Source: Oscillospiraceae bacterium
GTDB lineage: Bacteria; Bacillota; Clostridia; Oscillospirales; Ruminococcaceae
DNA: 23,843 bases
NCBI GenBank assembly: GCA_016296485.1
Contig: JAEDJF010000012.1
Span: 1 to 23,843 of the forward strand
Reading direction: 5' to 3'
In this document: piece by piece, positions 6,812 to 14,005 of the stretch
How the letters are laid out: each line of letters starts with the position of its first letter
Position numbering within the stretch: position 1 is the first letter of the stretch
Program-made: the position numbers and the translations under genes
Notes under the pieces: generated by a model
What the model was told of the DNA's origin: nothing
Seen by the model: the letters and a program-made list of their open reading frames with translations, nothing else
The model's database searches: none

Positions 6812-8767
6812 TTAAACGTCAAGATTCTGTACGTATTTTGCGTTGGTCTCAATGAACTCGCGCCTTGGCTCGACCTTGTCGCCCATGAGGATTGTAAATA
6901 CCTCGTCCGCGGCGGCGGCGTCCTCCATATCCACCCGGAGCATTATTCTGCGTTCCGGGTCCATGGTGGTTTCCCAAAGCTGTTCCGGGTCCATCTCACC
7001 AAGACCTTTATAGCGCTGTACCTCGCTCTTCTGGGTTCCCTCGGGGTACATCTCAGCAAGGAGCTCGTCCCTTTCCGCATCGGAATAGGCGTAGCGCACC
7101 TTTTTACCCTTGGTTATTTTGTAAAGCGGGGGCTGGGCGATATATATATGTCCCTGCTCAATGAGGGGACGCATATATCTGAAGAAGAAGGTGAGGAGGA
7201 GGGTTCTGATATGCGAACCGTCCACATCGGCATCCGCCATGATAATTACTTTTCCGTAGCGGAGCTTTGAAATATCGAGCTCGTCGCCGATTCCGCAGCC
7301 GAGGGCGGTGACGACGGGGGTGAGCTTGTCGTTATTATATACCTTATCTATTCTCGCTTTTTCGACGTTGAGCATCTTGCCCCAAAGGGGAAGAATCGCC
7401 TGGAAGGTGCGGTCGCGTCCCATTTTGGCGGAGCCGCCTGCGGAGTCGCCCTCTACGATGTAAATTTCGGTATTTACGTTGTCGCGGTCGGAACAGTCCG
7501 CGAGCTTTCCGGGAAGGGAAGCGCTTTCAAGAACGGATTTTCTTCTTGCGGTCTCTCTTGCTCTTCGCGCCGCCTCTCTCGCCCTCGCGGCGCCGAGAGA
7601 TTTTTCAAAAATCGCCTTCGCGACGGCGGGGTTCTCCTCGAAATAGGTCTTGAGCTTGTCGTAGAGCATATTGTCAACGAGGGTTCTCATCTCGGTGTTG
7701 CCGAGCTTGGTTTTGGTCTGTCCCTCGAACTCGGCGTTGGTAAGCTTTACGGAGATTACCGCCGTAAGTCCCTCGCGAACGTCGTCGCCGGAAAGGTTCT
7801 TGTCCGAATCCTTTAGCAGCTTGTGCTCACGCCCGTAGTCGTTAAACACGCGGGTGAGGGCGTTCTTGAAGCCCGTTTCGTGGGTACCGCCGTCAACGGT
7901 ATGGATATTGTTGGCGAAGCTCAAAACGAGGTCGTTATAGCTGTCGTTGTACTGGAGCGCAACCTCGGCGGTGGAGTCGCCGTTTCTCGCGGTGAAATAG
8001 AGAACCTCCGGGTGGATAACCTCGAGACCTTTTTTTTTGTGGATGTACTCCACGAAGCTGCGGATTCCGCCCTCGTAATAAAGGGTCTCGGTCCTTTCCT
8101 CGTCGCCGTTCTTTCTTCTCCTGTCGCTGAAGATGATTCTTACGCCGGCGTTGAGGAAAGCCTGTTCACGAAGTCTTACGAGAAGGGTGTCGTACTCGTA
8201 TTCAAGGGTCTCGAAAATTTCGCCGTCCGCCTTAAAGGTGACGGTAGTGCCCTTTTCGTCAGTGTCGCCCACCATCTCAAGGTCCCCCTCGGGGATTCCG
8301 CGCTTAAAGCGCTGGCGATAGATGTGCTCGCCGTTTCTTACCTCAACCTCGAGCCACTCGGAAAGGGCGTTTACTACGGAAGCGCCGACGCCGTGAAGAC
8401 CGCCGGAGACTTTATAGCCGCTTCCGCCGAACTTGCCGCCGGCGTGGAGAACGGTAAAGACGACGGTAACCGCCGGGATTCCCATCTTGTGCTGGATTCC
8501 CACGGGGATTCCCCGTCCGTTATCGGAAACCCGGACCACGTTCCCCTCGAGCAGGTCCACTTCAATATCGGTACAGTAGCCCGCCAGCGCCTCGTCTATG
8601 GCGTTATCGACTATTTCATAGACCAGATGATGAAGTCCCTTGGGACCGGTGGAGCCGATATACATACCGGGTCTTTTTCTTACTGCTTCAAGTCCTTCAA
8701 GGACCTGGATTTGGTTTTCGTCGTAGACCGGTTGATTCTGGTCCACGGCAAACGGAGTTTTTTCCAC
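6812..8767 (-). CDS. gyrB: DNA gyrase subunit B
   Basis: ATPase subunit of gyrase, 651 aa, usual length. GHKL ATP-binding motifs: EIVDNAIDEA (51-60, with Glu51 as the likely catalytic base), DNGRGIPV (82-89) and GGLHGVGAS (122-130). The TOPRIM domain follows with EGDSAGG (439-445) and the metal site DADVDG (512-517), then QRYKGLGEM in the C-terminal segment. The start is GTG 8767, fixed by AGGAGGT 5-6 nt upstream. Two TATAAT hexamers (minus strand, 8792-8797 and 8781-8786) lie just upstream without a clear -35; only the first leaves room for the Shine-Dalgarno. A nine-adenine run encodes Lys244-246. A TTTTCCACA match to the DnaA box (8 of 9) overlaps the start codon at 8760-8768 and may be chance. 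Confidence 0.98.
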   Translation of the reverse strand: MEKTPFAVDQNQPVYDENQIQVLEGLEAVRKRPGMYIGSTGPKGLHHLVYEIVDNAIDEALAGYCTDIEVDLLEGNVVRVSDNGRGIPVGIQHKMGIPAVTVVFTVLHAGGKFGGSGYKVSGGLHGVGASVVNALSEWLEVEVRNGEHIYRQRFKRGIPEGDLEMVGDTDEKGTTVTFKADGEIFETLEYEYDTLLVRLREQAFLNAGVRIIFSDRRRKNGDEERTETLYYEGGIRSFVEYIHKKKGLEVIHPEVLYFTARNGDSTAEVALQYNDSYNDLVLSFANNIHTVDGGTHETGFKNALTRVFNDYGREHKLLKDSDKNLSGDDVREGLTAVISVKLTNAEFEGQTKTKLGNTEMRTLVDNMLYDKLKTYFEENPAVAKAIFEKSLGAARAREAARRARETARRKSVLESASLPGKLADCSDRDNVNTEIYIVEGDSAGGSAKMGRDRTFQAILPLWGKMLNVEKARIDKVYNNDKLTPVVTALGCGIGDELDISKLRYGKVIIMADADVDGSHIRTLLLTFFFRYMRPLIEQGHIYIAQPPLYKITKGKKVRYAYSDAERDELLAEMYPEGTQKSEVQRYKGLGEMDPEQLWETTMDPERRIMLRVDMEDAAAADEVFTILMGDKVEPRREFIETNAKYVQNLDV

Positions 8768-8819
8768 AGCTTACCTCCTGATTATAAACCGATTATACGG
8801 AATTTTTACTTTTTCAGCC

Positions 8820-8842
8820 GCGCCGTTTACGGCGCTTTTTTT
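8820..8842 (+). terminator. Terminator-like hairpin between remB and gyrB, T-tailed only on the + strand
   Basis: GCGCCG (8820-8825), loop TTTA, CGGCGC (8830-8835), then TTTTTTT (8836-8842). Both flanking genes are on the minus strand, where the hairpin is followed by GGCTGAAAAAG and has no T run. It would therefore stop rightward antisense transcription rather than the remB transcript. Confidence 0.5.
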
Positions 8843-8845
8843 ATT

Positions 8846-9097
8846 TCATAGCCCTTCGCCGCGCTTTTTAAGGGTCGCGGGCGAAAGCTGGGAAATATAT
8901 ACCTTTTCTTTTCCTTCCGAGAAGGAAAGGCAAAAGCTCTTCGGAAGGTCGGCGGTGACGTTTACCACCGCGCCCTCCTTTTGCACCCGGGAGAGGAAAT
9001 TTCTCGTGGATTTGGCGACGGTGGTGTTATCCATATCGAAAACGCCAACCACGTCGCTTTCCCAGACGGAGACGTCGCCGCCGAGGAACAGATACAT
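8846..9097 (-). CDS. remB: Extracellular matrix regulator RemB (DUF370)
   Basis: A small 83-aa protein of the RemA/RemB (DUF370, YaaB) family, known in Bacillus subtilis as regulators of biofilm-matrix genes; RemA-type proteins bind DNA, while RemB's own action is less clear. Recognisable features are the start MYLFLGGDVSV, the FDMDNTTVAKSTRNFL segment, VVNVTADLPKSF, and the end KVYISQLSPATLKKR. The ATG at 9097 has AGGAGG (complement at 9105-9110) 7 nt upstream, inside the last codons of recF, so the two are translationally close and surely cotranscribed. The recF-remB-gyrB order matches the conserved Firmicutes origin cluster. A 78-bp gap follows before gyrB. Confidence 0.93.
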   Translation of the reverse strand: MYLFLGGDVSVWESDVVGVFDMDNTTVAKSTRNFLSRVQKEGAVVNVTADLPKSFCLSFSEGKEKVYISQLSPATLKKRGEGL

Positions 9098-9099
9098 TT

Positions 9100-10215
9100 T
9101 TATTCCTCCTCTATTTTCCCGCCGGACATAGTAAAGACCTTACCCTCGGAAAGCCCGGAAAAGAGCTCCCGGTCGCAGCAGGTGAGAAAAATCTGGCTCT
9201 CGCCGATGCTGTTGAGAATATAGTCCCTTCGGATTGAGTCGAGCTCGCTCATAACGTCGTCAAGAATAATGAGCGGCGGCTCGCCCATGGCTTCGCCGAG
9301 AAGCTTCGCCTCGCCGAGCTTTAAGGATAGTATGCAGCTTCGCTGCTGCCCCTGGGAGCCGAAGGAGCGGACGGGCATTTCGTCAAGGGTCACCTCGATG
9401 TCGTCCCGGTGGGGACCCACAGAAGTGGCTCCGTGCTCAAAATCGGAGTTTCTCTCGGCGCAGAGTTTTTCGTAAAAGAGCTGCGCCCACTGGGCGGTGC
9501 TCAAGGAGCTTTCGGCGTGCTCATTTTCGGAAAGTACGCCGGTTACGTACTCGGCGGAGAATTTTTCCCGCCCGGCGGACATTCCTTTATAGATTTCCGC
9601 CGCCTTTTTGTTGAGGCTCTCGCAGTAATTTACCCTCGTTCTTATGATGAAGGCGCCGAGCCGCGCCAGCTGTTCGTCATAGACGTCCAACATATCCATA
9701 AGGCTTGAATGGAACCTTGCGTCCTTGAGCACGGTGTTTCTCTGTTCGAGCACCTTTTTGTAATCCGCCAAAACGGAGAGATACTTGGGATAGAGCTGAC
9801 AGAGGGAGGTGTCCGCAAGGCGGCGCCTCTCCTTCGGTCCGTCCCGGAAGAGGTTCATCTGTCCCGGGGAAAAGACCACCCCGCCGCAGGTCCCGGCGTA
9901 CTCCGCCCCGGACCTTATTTCTATCCCGTTCTTTTTAATCGTTTTGGAAGGGGAGAAGGATATTTCGGCGTTCTGCTCACGCTTTTCGGCGAAAAACTCG
10001 GCTTTCAAAAGGGCTTTTTCTTCGCCGAAGCGGATAAATTCGGAATCCTTCGTCTGGCGAAAGCTTTTCGCCCCGGTAAAAAGCCAGAGGGCTTCCATAA
10101 GATTGGTCTTGCCCTGGGCGTTTTCGCCGGAGATTATATTGACCTTTTCGCCCGGCGACATTGAAAGAGCCTCTATATTCCGAAAATTCGAGAGCTCCAG
10201 CTTTCTGAGTATCAT
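9100..10215 (-). CDS. recF: DNA replication/repair protein RecF
   Basis: SMC-like ATPase that, with RecO and RecR, loads RecA at gaps in replicating DNA. The 371-aa length is typical. Seen: the start MILRKLELSNFRN, Walker A GENAQGKT (30-37), the ABC signature SFGSQGQQR (284-292), Walker B LIILDD (315-320) and a D-loop SELD (323-326). The ATG start overlaps the stop of the S4 gene by 4 bp (ATGA), and the stop is followed within 3 bp by remB. This tight packing indicates one transcript with dnaN and implies translational coupling. Confidence 0.97.
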   Translation of the reverse strand: MILRKLELSNFRNIEALSMSPGEKVNIISGENAQGKTNLMEALWLFTGAKSFRQTKDSEFIRFGEEKALLKAEFFAEKREQNAEISFSPSKTIKKNGIEIRSGAEYAGTCGGVVFSPGQMNLFRDGPKERRRLADTSLCQLYPKYLSVLADYKKVLEQRNTVLKDARFHSSLMDMLDVYDEQLARLGAFIIRTRVNYCESLNKKAAEIYKGMSAGREKFSAEYVTGVLSENEHAESSLSTAQWAQLFYEKLCAERNSDFEHGATSVGPHRDDIEVTLDEMPVRSFGSQGQQRSCILSLKLGEAKLLGEAMGEPPLIILDDVMSELDSIRRDYILNSIGESQIFLTCCDRELFSGLSEGKVFTMSGGKIEEE

Positions 10216-10472
10216 TCCGCCGTCACCATATAGGTTTTTCCGTCAAGCTCCGCAGAGTCCCCCGGGCGGAGCTTCTTTCCGCGCATGGTACAGACTTCGC
10301 CGTTCACCTTGACTTTGCCGCCCTGTATGAGCTCCTTGGCTTCGCCGCCGGAAAGGACGGCGCCGGCGAATTTAAGGAAGGAGTCGAGCTTTATAAATTC
10401 GTCCCTTATCTCCACTTCAACCGGAGCGGAGGAGACGGGTCGCCTTACAAGATTGAGTTTTATTTTTGCCAT
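10212..10472 (-). CDS. yaaA: S4-domain RNA-binding protein YaaA
   Basis: An 86-aa protein that is essentially one S4 RNA-binding fold: IRDEFIKLDSFLKFAGAV, then GGEAKELIQGGKVKVNGEV and RGKKLRPGD, the standard pattern of Firmicutes YaaA encoded between dnaN and recF. It is implicated in ribosome assembly in B. subtilis; this should not be confused with the unrelated E. coli YaaA. The start ATG 10472 has GAGGT 7 nt upstream. It lies 13 bp after dnaN and overlaps recF by 4 bp. Confidence 0.93.
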   Translation of the reverse strand: MAKIKLNLVRRPVSSAPVEVEIRDEFIKLDSFLKFAGAVLSGGEAKELIQGGKVKVNGEVCTMRGKKLRPGDSAELDGKTYMVTAE

Positions 10473-10485
10473 TTGGTTTACCTCA

Positions 10486-11589
10486 TTAAATATCCGCTTT
10501 CATTCTTACGGGAAGAACGAGGAATAGGAAGCTTTCGCCCTCAAGAGGAAGAATTTTTACGGGGGCGAGGGGGCTGTTGATGATGATTTTGACCTTGTCG
10601 CACTCCGTCGCCCGAAGCGCCTCGGAAAGATAGCGGTTATTGAAGCCCATATCGACGGAGTCGCCCTTTATCTCGCACTCCACGGAGTCGTTTATTTTGC
10701 CGAGGGCGGTGGAGCATGAAATTTTGATTTCTCCGTTTCCGATGCTGAGGCGGATGGGGCTCTTGAGCCTGTCGTTTATGAGAAGGCTGGTTCTCTCAAT
10801 GGAATTAAGAAGGTCCCGGACCTTCACCTCCACCACCGTATTTTCGGTGGCGGGAATGGAGGAGCGGAAGTCGAGGAAGTCGCCCTCGAGAAGTCTTGAA
10901 ATGACGTCGTATCTTCCTATTCTGAATATGATATGCTTCTGGCTGAGGGCAACGAGAATTTCTTCGTCGCCGTCGAGGAGCTTCGAGACCTCCGAAAGGG
11001 ATTTTCCGGGAACGATGAAATCGAGCTCGTCGTTATAGGTGACGGGCTCCTGTCTTATGGCAAGGCGGAAGCCGTCAACGGAGACGACGGAGAGAATATG
11101 GTCTTTAATAATGAATTTGGAGCCGGTGTGCACGGGCTTGAAGTCGTTGACCGCGACGGCGAAGATGGTCTGGTCAATCATGCTCTTGAGCACGTCCTGC
11201 TTTACGGTGAAGTTTATCTTCTCGTCAACTGTAGGAATCTCCGGAAACTCGTCGAAATCAATGCCGATGATGCTGTACTCGGCGGCGCCGCCCCTTATTT
11301 TAGTGATACATTTTTCGTCGCACTCGATTTCGATGATGTCGGAAGCGAGGCGGCGGACAATATCGGAAAAGAGCTTCGCGTTGAGGACGATGGCGCCCTC
11401 CTCGTGGACCCTCGCGTCGATATAGGTTTTGATGCTCAGCTCCATGTTGTAGCAGCAGAGGGAGAGGTTATCCTCCTCCGCCGTGAGGAGCACGCCCTCC
11501 ATTGCGGGGTGGGTCGTTTTCGCGGCGACGGCGCGGGTCACGTTATTGAGAGCTTCGGAGAGGTCGGAACGACTGCAGGAAAATTTCAT
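10486..11589 (-). CDS. dnaN: DNA polymerase III beta subunit (sliding clamp)
   Basis: Ring-shaped homodimeric clamp that holds replicative polymerase on DNA and docks repair proteins. 367 aa, normal length. It begins MKFSCSRSDLSEALNNVTRAVA and has three repeated clamp folds; VSVDGFRLAIR in the middle domain and the C-terminal LPVRM that forms part of the binding pocket are both present. ATG 11589 is preceded by GGAGGAG at 7 nt. It is separated from dnaA by a 267-bp gap rich in TGTTGA elements. No clear promoter was found in that gap, so dnaN may be read from the dnaA promoter or from one I did not detect. Confidence 0.97.
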   Translation of the reverse strand: MKFSCSRSDLSEALNNVTRAVAAKTTHPAMEGVLLTAEEDNLSLCCYNMELSIKTYIDARVHEEGAIVLNAKLFSDIVRRLASDIIEIECDEKCITKIRGGAAEYSIIGIDFDEFPEIPTVDEKINFTVKQDVLKSMIDQTIFAVAVNDFKPVHTGSKFIIKDHILSVVSVDGFRLAIRQEPVTYNDELDFIVPGKSLSEVSKLLDGDEEILVALSQKHIIFRIGRYDVISRLLEGDFLDFRSSIPATENTVVEVKVRDLLNSIERTSLLINDRLKSPIRLSIGNGEIKISCSTALGKINDSVECEIKGDSVDMGFNNRYLSEALRATECDKVKIIINSPLAPVKILPLEGESFLFLVLPVRMKADI

Positions 11590-11856
11590 AAAATATCTCC
11601 TCCAAAAAGAAAGAATAAGAAATATTCAGTAATAACAGTAGGGGTTGTTGATTTTGTTGAAAAGACGATAAAAGCCCTTTGGGACAAGCTTTTTCCGGCG
11701 GTTATTTTTAAGATTGGCTTTGTTGAGAAAACCTTGAAAAGTTAAAAGAAAAATTTCCGTTTTCTTACTGTTGAATAAAAAAAGCCAAACTGTTAAAACG
11801 CTGTTAAACTAACAGGTTTTCAACGCAAATCAACATGGGCAAAAGTTGAAAAATAT
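11590..11856. other. dnaA-dnaN gap with TGTTGA-core element cluster (possible origin part)
   Basis: A+T-rich gap holding several copies of TGTTGA or its complement TCAACA: 11646 (TGTTGATTT), 11655-11663 (TGTTGAAAA), 11721 (TGTTGAGAA), 11769 (TGTTGAATAA) and TCAACA around 11829. Close relatives are TTTTCAACG (11817-11825) and AGTTGAAAA (11844-11852). TTTTCAACA differs from the DnaA box TTATCCACA at two positions. A small hairpin CTGTTA-AAC-TAACAG follows a partial direct repeat of CTGTTAAA near 11790-11815. B. subtilis has DnaA-box clusters on both sides of dnaA, so this gap could be the second half of a bipartite origin. No perfect TTATNCACA was seen. Confidence 0.45.
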
Positions 11857-13185
11857 TTAGCTGTCGTGGACGTTTTTGGTGATGTCCTCGATTATTTCCC
11901 GAAGGTGCGAGTCGGTCTTCATTGATTTTTCAATCTGGCTTATGGCGTAAACGACGGTGGAGTGGTCCCGCCCGCCGAACTCGTCGCCTATTGCCGCCAT
12001 GCTCATCTGGGTAATATCCTTTATTACGTACATGGCGACCTGTCTTGCGCGGCTGATGTTGGCGGCGCGCTTGTTGCTCTTGATGTCCTGTTCGGAAACG
12101 TTAAAGGTCCGACCCACTTCGCCGATTATCTTGCTGATGGTGACGGGTACCGGCTGGTTGTCGTTCAGAATGTCGCGGATGGCGCTTTGCGCCATCATAA
12201 TGCTGATGGGCTTATTTTCATAGATGAGGGAATTTGCCTTTATGTTTTTGACGGCGCCCTCGAGCTGTCTTATGTTGCTCTTGAGGTTATTGGCTATGTA
12301 TTCCGCGACGTCGTTCGGCATATCCATTCGGAGAAGCTCTGCCTTGCGCTGGATAATGGCGATTCTCGTTTCAAAATCCGCCGGCTGAATATCCGCCATA
12401 AGTCCCATTTCAAAGCGGGTGCGGAGCCTGTCCTCAAGGGTTTTTATCTCCTTCGGGGGACGGTCGCTGGTGAGGACTATCTGTTTTCCGGATTCATAGA
12501 GGGTGTTGAAAGTGTGGAAAAATTCCTCCTGGGTGGAGTCCCTGCCGGCGATGAACTGAATATCGTCAACAAGGAGGTAATCCGCCTTGCGGTATTTTTC
12601 ACGGAACTCCGGGGTGGTCTGGCTTCTGATTGCCGCGATGAGCTCGTTGGTAAACTGCTCGCCCTTGACGTAAACGACGAGGGCGTCGGGCTTTCTGTTT
12701 TTAACCTCGTTCATTATGGCGAAAAGAAGGTGCGTCTTGCCAAGTCCGCTGTCGCCGTGAATAAAGAGGGGGTTATAGTTTCTTATGTCGTGGGTCGCGA
12801 CCGCAAGGGCGGCGGCGTGGGCGAACTTGTTGGAGGAGCCGACGATAAAGGTGTCGAAGGTGTAGTCGTAATCGCCGCTGTCAAGAACGGGAACCACGTC
12901 CTCCGGGAGCCGGGGCTCGGCTTTTTGGGGCGCAGGGGAGGAAATACATTCTATTTTTATTCCCACCGGGAAGCCCAGCACCTGTTCAAATCCGCGTCCA
13001 AGAAGGTCGCTGTATTTTTCCATTACAAGGTTTTGTTTAAATTCGGAGTTGACGCCGAGATAGACGGTGTCGTTTTCAAGGCGGATAGGGGTTATATCCC
13101 TTATCCATAAATTGTGGGCGACTTCCGTCATCTGGGTCCGGCAGTAGTCGCTTACAAGGCTGAAAATTTCTTCAAACGAGTCCAT
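11857..13185 (-). CDS. dnaA: Chromosomal replication initiator DnaA
   Basis: ATP-dependent initiator that binds DnaA boxes, melts the origin and helps load helicase. 442 aa, usual length. Domain I (about 1-80) contains the conserved tryptophan W27; domain II (about 82-105) is a short linker. The AAA+ domain III has Walker A GDSGLGKT (144-151), Walker B LLVDD (204-208) and the arginine-rich RLRTRFEMGL stretch. Domain IV ends with RQVAMYVIKD and the signature GGRDHSTV (404-411), so box-reading residues look normal. ATG 13185 has GGAGGAG 5-6 nt upstream. The gene has its own extended -10 promoter (13244-13272) flanked by DnaA-box-like sites, which fits autoregulation. Confidence 0.98.
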   Translation of the reverse strand: MDSFEEIFSLVSDYCRTQMTEVAHNLWIRDITPIRLENDTVYLGVNSEFKQNLVMEKYSDLLGRGFEQVLGFPVGIKIECISSPAPQKAEPRLPEDVVPVLDSGDYDYTFDTFIVGSSNKFAHAAALAVATHDIRNYNPLFIHGDSGLGKTHLLFAIMNEVKNRKPDALVVYVKGEQFTNELIAAIRSQTTPEFREKYRKADYLLVDDIQFIAGRDSTQEEFFHTFNTLYESGKQIVLTSDRPPKEIKTLEDRLRTRFEMGLMADIQPADFETRIAIIQRKAELLRMDMPNDVAEYIANNLKSNIRQLEGAVKNIKANSLIYENKPISIMMAQSAIRDILNDNQPVPVTISKIIGEVGRTFNVSEQDIKSNKRAANISRARQVAMYVIKDITQMSMAAIGDEFGGRDHSTVVYAISQIEKSMKTDSHLREIIEDITKNVHDS

Positions 13186-13243
13186 TGGTACTCCTCCGCA
13201 AAAAGAGTATTTTAAAAAAAAGCGTAAATTTATACACTATAAG

Positions 13244-13272
13244 ATTATAGCATATATTGAAGGATTTGAAAA
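13244..13272 (-). promoter_or_regulatory. dnaA promoter with extended -10
   Basis: On the minus strand: -35 TTTTCA (13267-13272), 17-bp spacer, TGC-TATAAT (-10 at 13244-13249, TGC at 13250-13252). Start would be near 13237. DnaA-box-like TTATACACT (13230-13238) covers the start site, and TTTTCAACG (13275-13283) lies just beyond the -35, an arrangement suited to DnaA autorepression. Confidence 0.68.
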
Positions 13273-13385
13273 GGTTTTCAACGGATTTTTACTATTATAT
13301 TTAATATTGTATTATAAATAACGGTTTTTTGTTGAATTTTACTTTGAAAGGAAGTCTTTTATTATTGTTATAATATAAATAAATA

Positions 13386-13414
13386 TTGACTTTTTCCGTT
13401 TTCGGCGTTATACT
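13386..13414 (+). promoter_or_regulatory. rpmH operon promoter
   Basis: -35 TTGACT (13386-13391), 17-bp spacer, -10 TATACT (13409-13414); five of six matches in each box. Start near 13421 gives a leader of about 33 nt ending in the AAAGGGGGG ribosome binding site. It is divergent from the dnaA promoter across the origin. Confidence 0.82.
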
Positions 13415-13453
13415 CTATCTTTGCAAGGCAAATTTGAAAGGGGGGAATACGAG

Positions 13454-13588
13454 ATGAAAAGAACCTATCAGCCTAAAAAACTTCACAGACAGAAAGTTCA
13501 CGGTTTCCGTCAAAGAATGTCCACTAAAAACGGACGCAAAGTTCTCGCAGCCAGAAGAGCAAAGGGCAGAAAGCATCTTAGCTACTGA
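13454..13588 (+). CDS. rpmH: 50S ribosomal protein L34
   Basis: A 44-aa, very basic ribosomal protein of the large subunit. It reads MKRTYQPKKLHRQKVHGF, then RMSTKNGRKVLAARRAKGRK, and ends HLSY, the standard L34 pattern. Start ATG 13454 has AAAGGGGGG 8 nt upstream. It is the first gene of the rightward block, directly behind a near-consensus promoter, in the conserved rpmH-rnpA-yidD-yidC-khpB order. A 6-bp hairpin begins at the base after its stop codon. Confidence 0.98.
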   Translation: MKRTYQPKKLHRQKVHGFRQRMSTKNGRKVLAARRAKGRKHLSY

Positions 13589-13610
13589 GCGGTCGCCGCT
13601 GTGTGACCGC
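13589..13610 (+). other. Hairpin between rpmH and rnpA
   Basis: GCGGTC (13589-13594) pairs with GACCGC (13605-13610) around a 10-nt loop, immediately after the rpmH stop. Only a short TTTT follows several bases later, so it is not a strong terminator. It could attenuate transcription or protect the rpmH 3' end, making more L34 than RNase P protein. Confidence 0.4.
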
Positions 13611-13657
13611 TTAAGTGCCTTTTGACGCGCGGTCTGACACAGAGAAAGGCTTACTAA

Positions 13658-14005
13658 ATGAAAATGCTTTCAATTACCCGCAACAACGACTTTTTGCGCC
13701 TTTACCGGCGGGGCAAAAGCCTTGCCAGTCCGGCGGTCATCTGTTACCTTATGCCGAACAAGCTCGGAGTTATAAGGCTCGGGCTTACAACAAGCAAAAA
13801 GATCGGAGGCGCTGTTCAGCGCAACCGCGCAAGGCGGGTCCTCAGGGCGGCATTCAGGGAGATTTTGCCCCGCTTTCAAAGCGGATATGACATTGTCCTT
13901 GTTGCCCGCACCAAAACTACTTTTATCAAGTCTACCGCTCTGACCCCTATCCTGACCGCCCAGTTCGAGAAATTGGGCGCCTTACAGAGCAACGAAAAAG
14001 AATGA
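13658..14005 (+). CDS. rnpA: Ribonuclease P protein component
   Basis: Protein subunit of RNase P, which with the RnpB RNA cuts the 5' leader from pre-tRNAs. 115 aa. The RNR signature is plain in GAVQRNRARRVLRAAFRE, preceded by GLTTSKKIGGA, and the N-terminal FLRLYRRGKSLA fits the family. The ATG at 13658 is preceded by an AGAAAGG element. The last four bases overlap the yidD start (ATGA), so translation is probably coupled. Confidence 0.96.
   Translation: MKMLSITRNNDFLRLYRRGKSLASPAVICYLMPNKLGVIRLGLTTSKKIGGAVQRNRARRVLRAAFREILPRFQSGYDIVLVARTKTTFIKSTALTPILTAQFEKLGALQSNEKE

Larger units (their letters stand above)
13186..13453. other. oriC: Probable oriC, dnaA-rpmH divergent gap
   Basis: 268 bp between divergent dnaA and rpmH, the usual origin position in Firmicutes. 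It is A+T-rich, most strongly at about 13284-13320 and 13360-13387, candidate unwinding regions. Possible DnaA sites: TTATACACT (13230-13238, one mismatch to TTATNCACA) and TTTTCAACG (13275-13283); a degenerate TTGAATTTT lies near 13332. Gene orientation switches here, with leftward genes to the left and rightward genes to the right, as expected for a bidirectional origin. The call rests on synteny and strand switch more than on the weak boxes. Confidence 0.72.

Noticed and set aside
13101..13109. TTATCCATA in dnaA (and again in remB near 9027) as DnaA boxes
   Set aside because: One mismatch each, inside coding sequence and explained by codons; not clustered with other sites.
6152..13110. Long + strand frames opposite gyrB, recF, dnaN and dnaA (for example 6152-7270, 7823-8851, 10933-11745, 11962-13110)
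   Set aside because: Shadows of real minus-strand genes; no start signals or familiar motifs.
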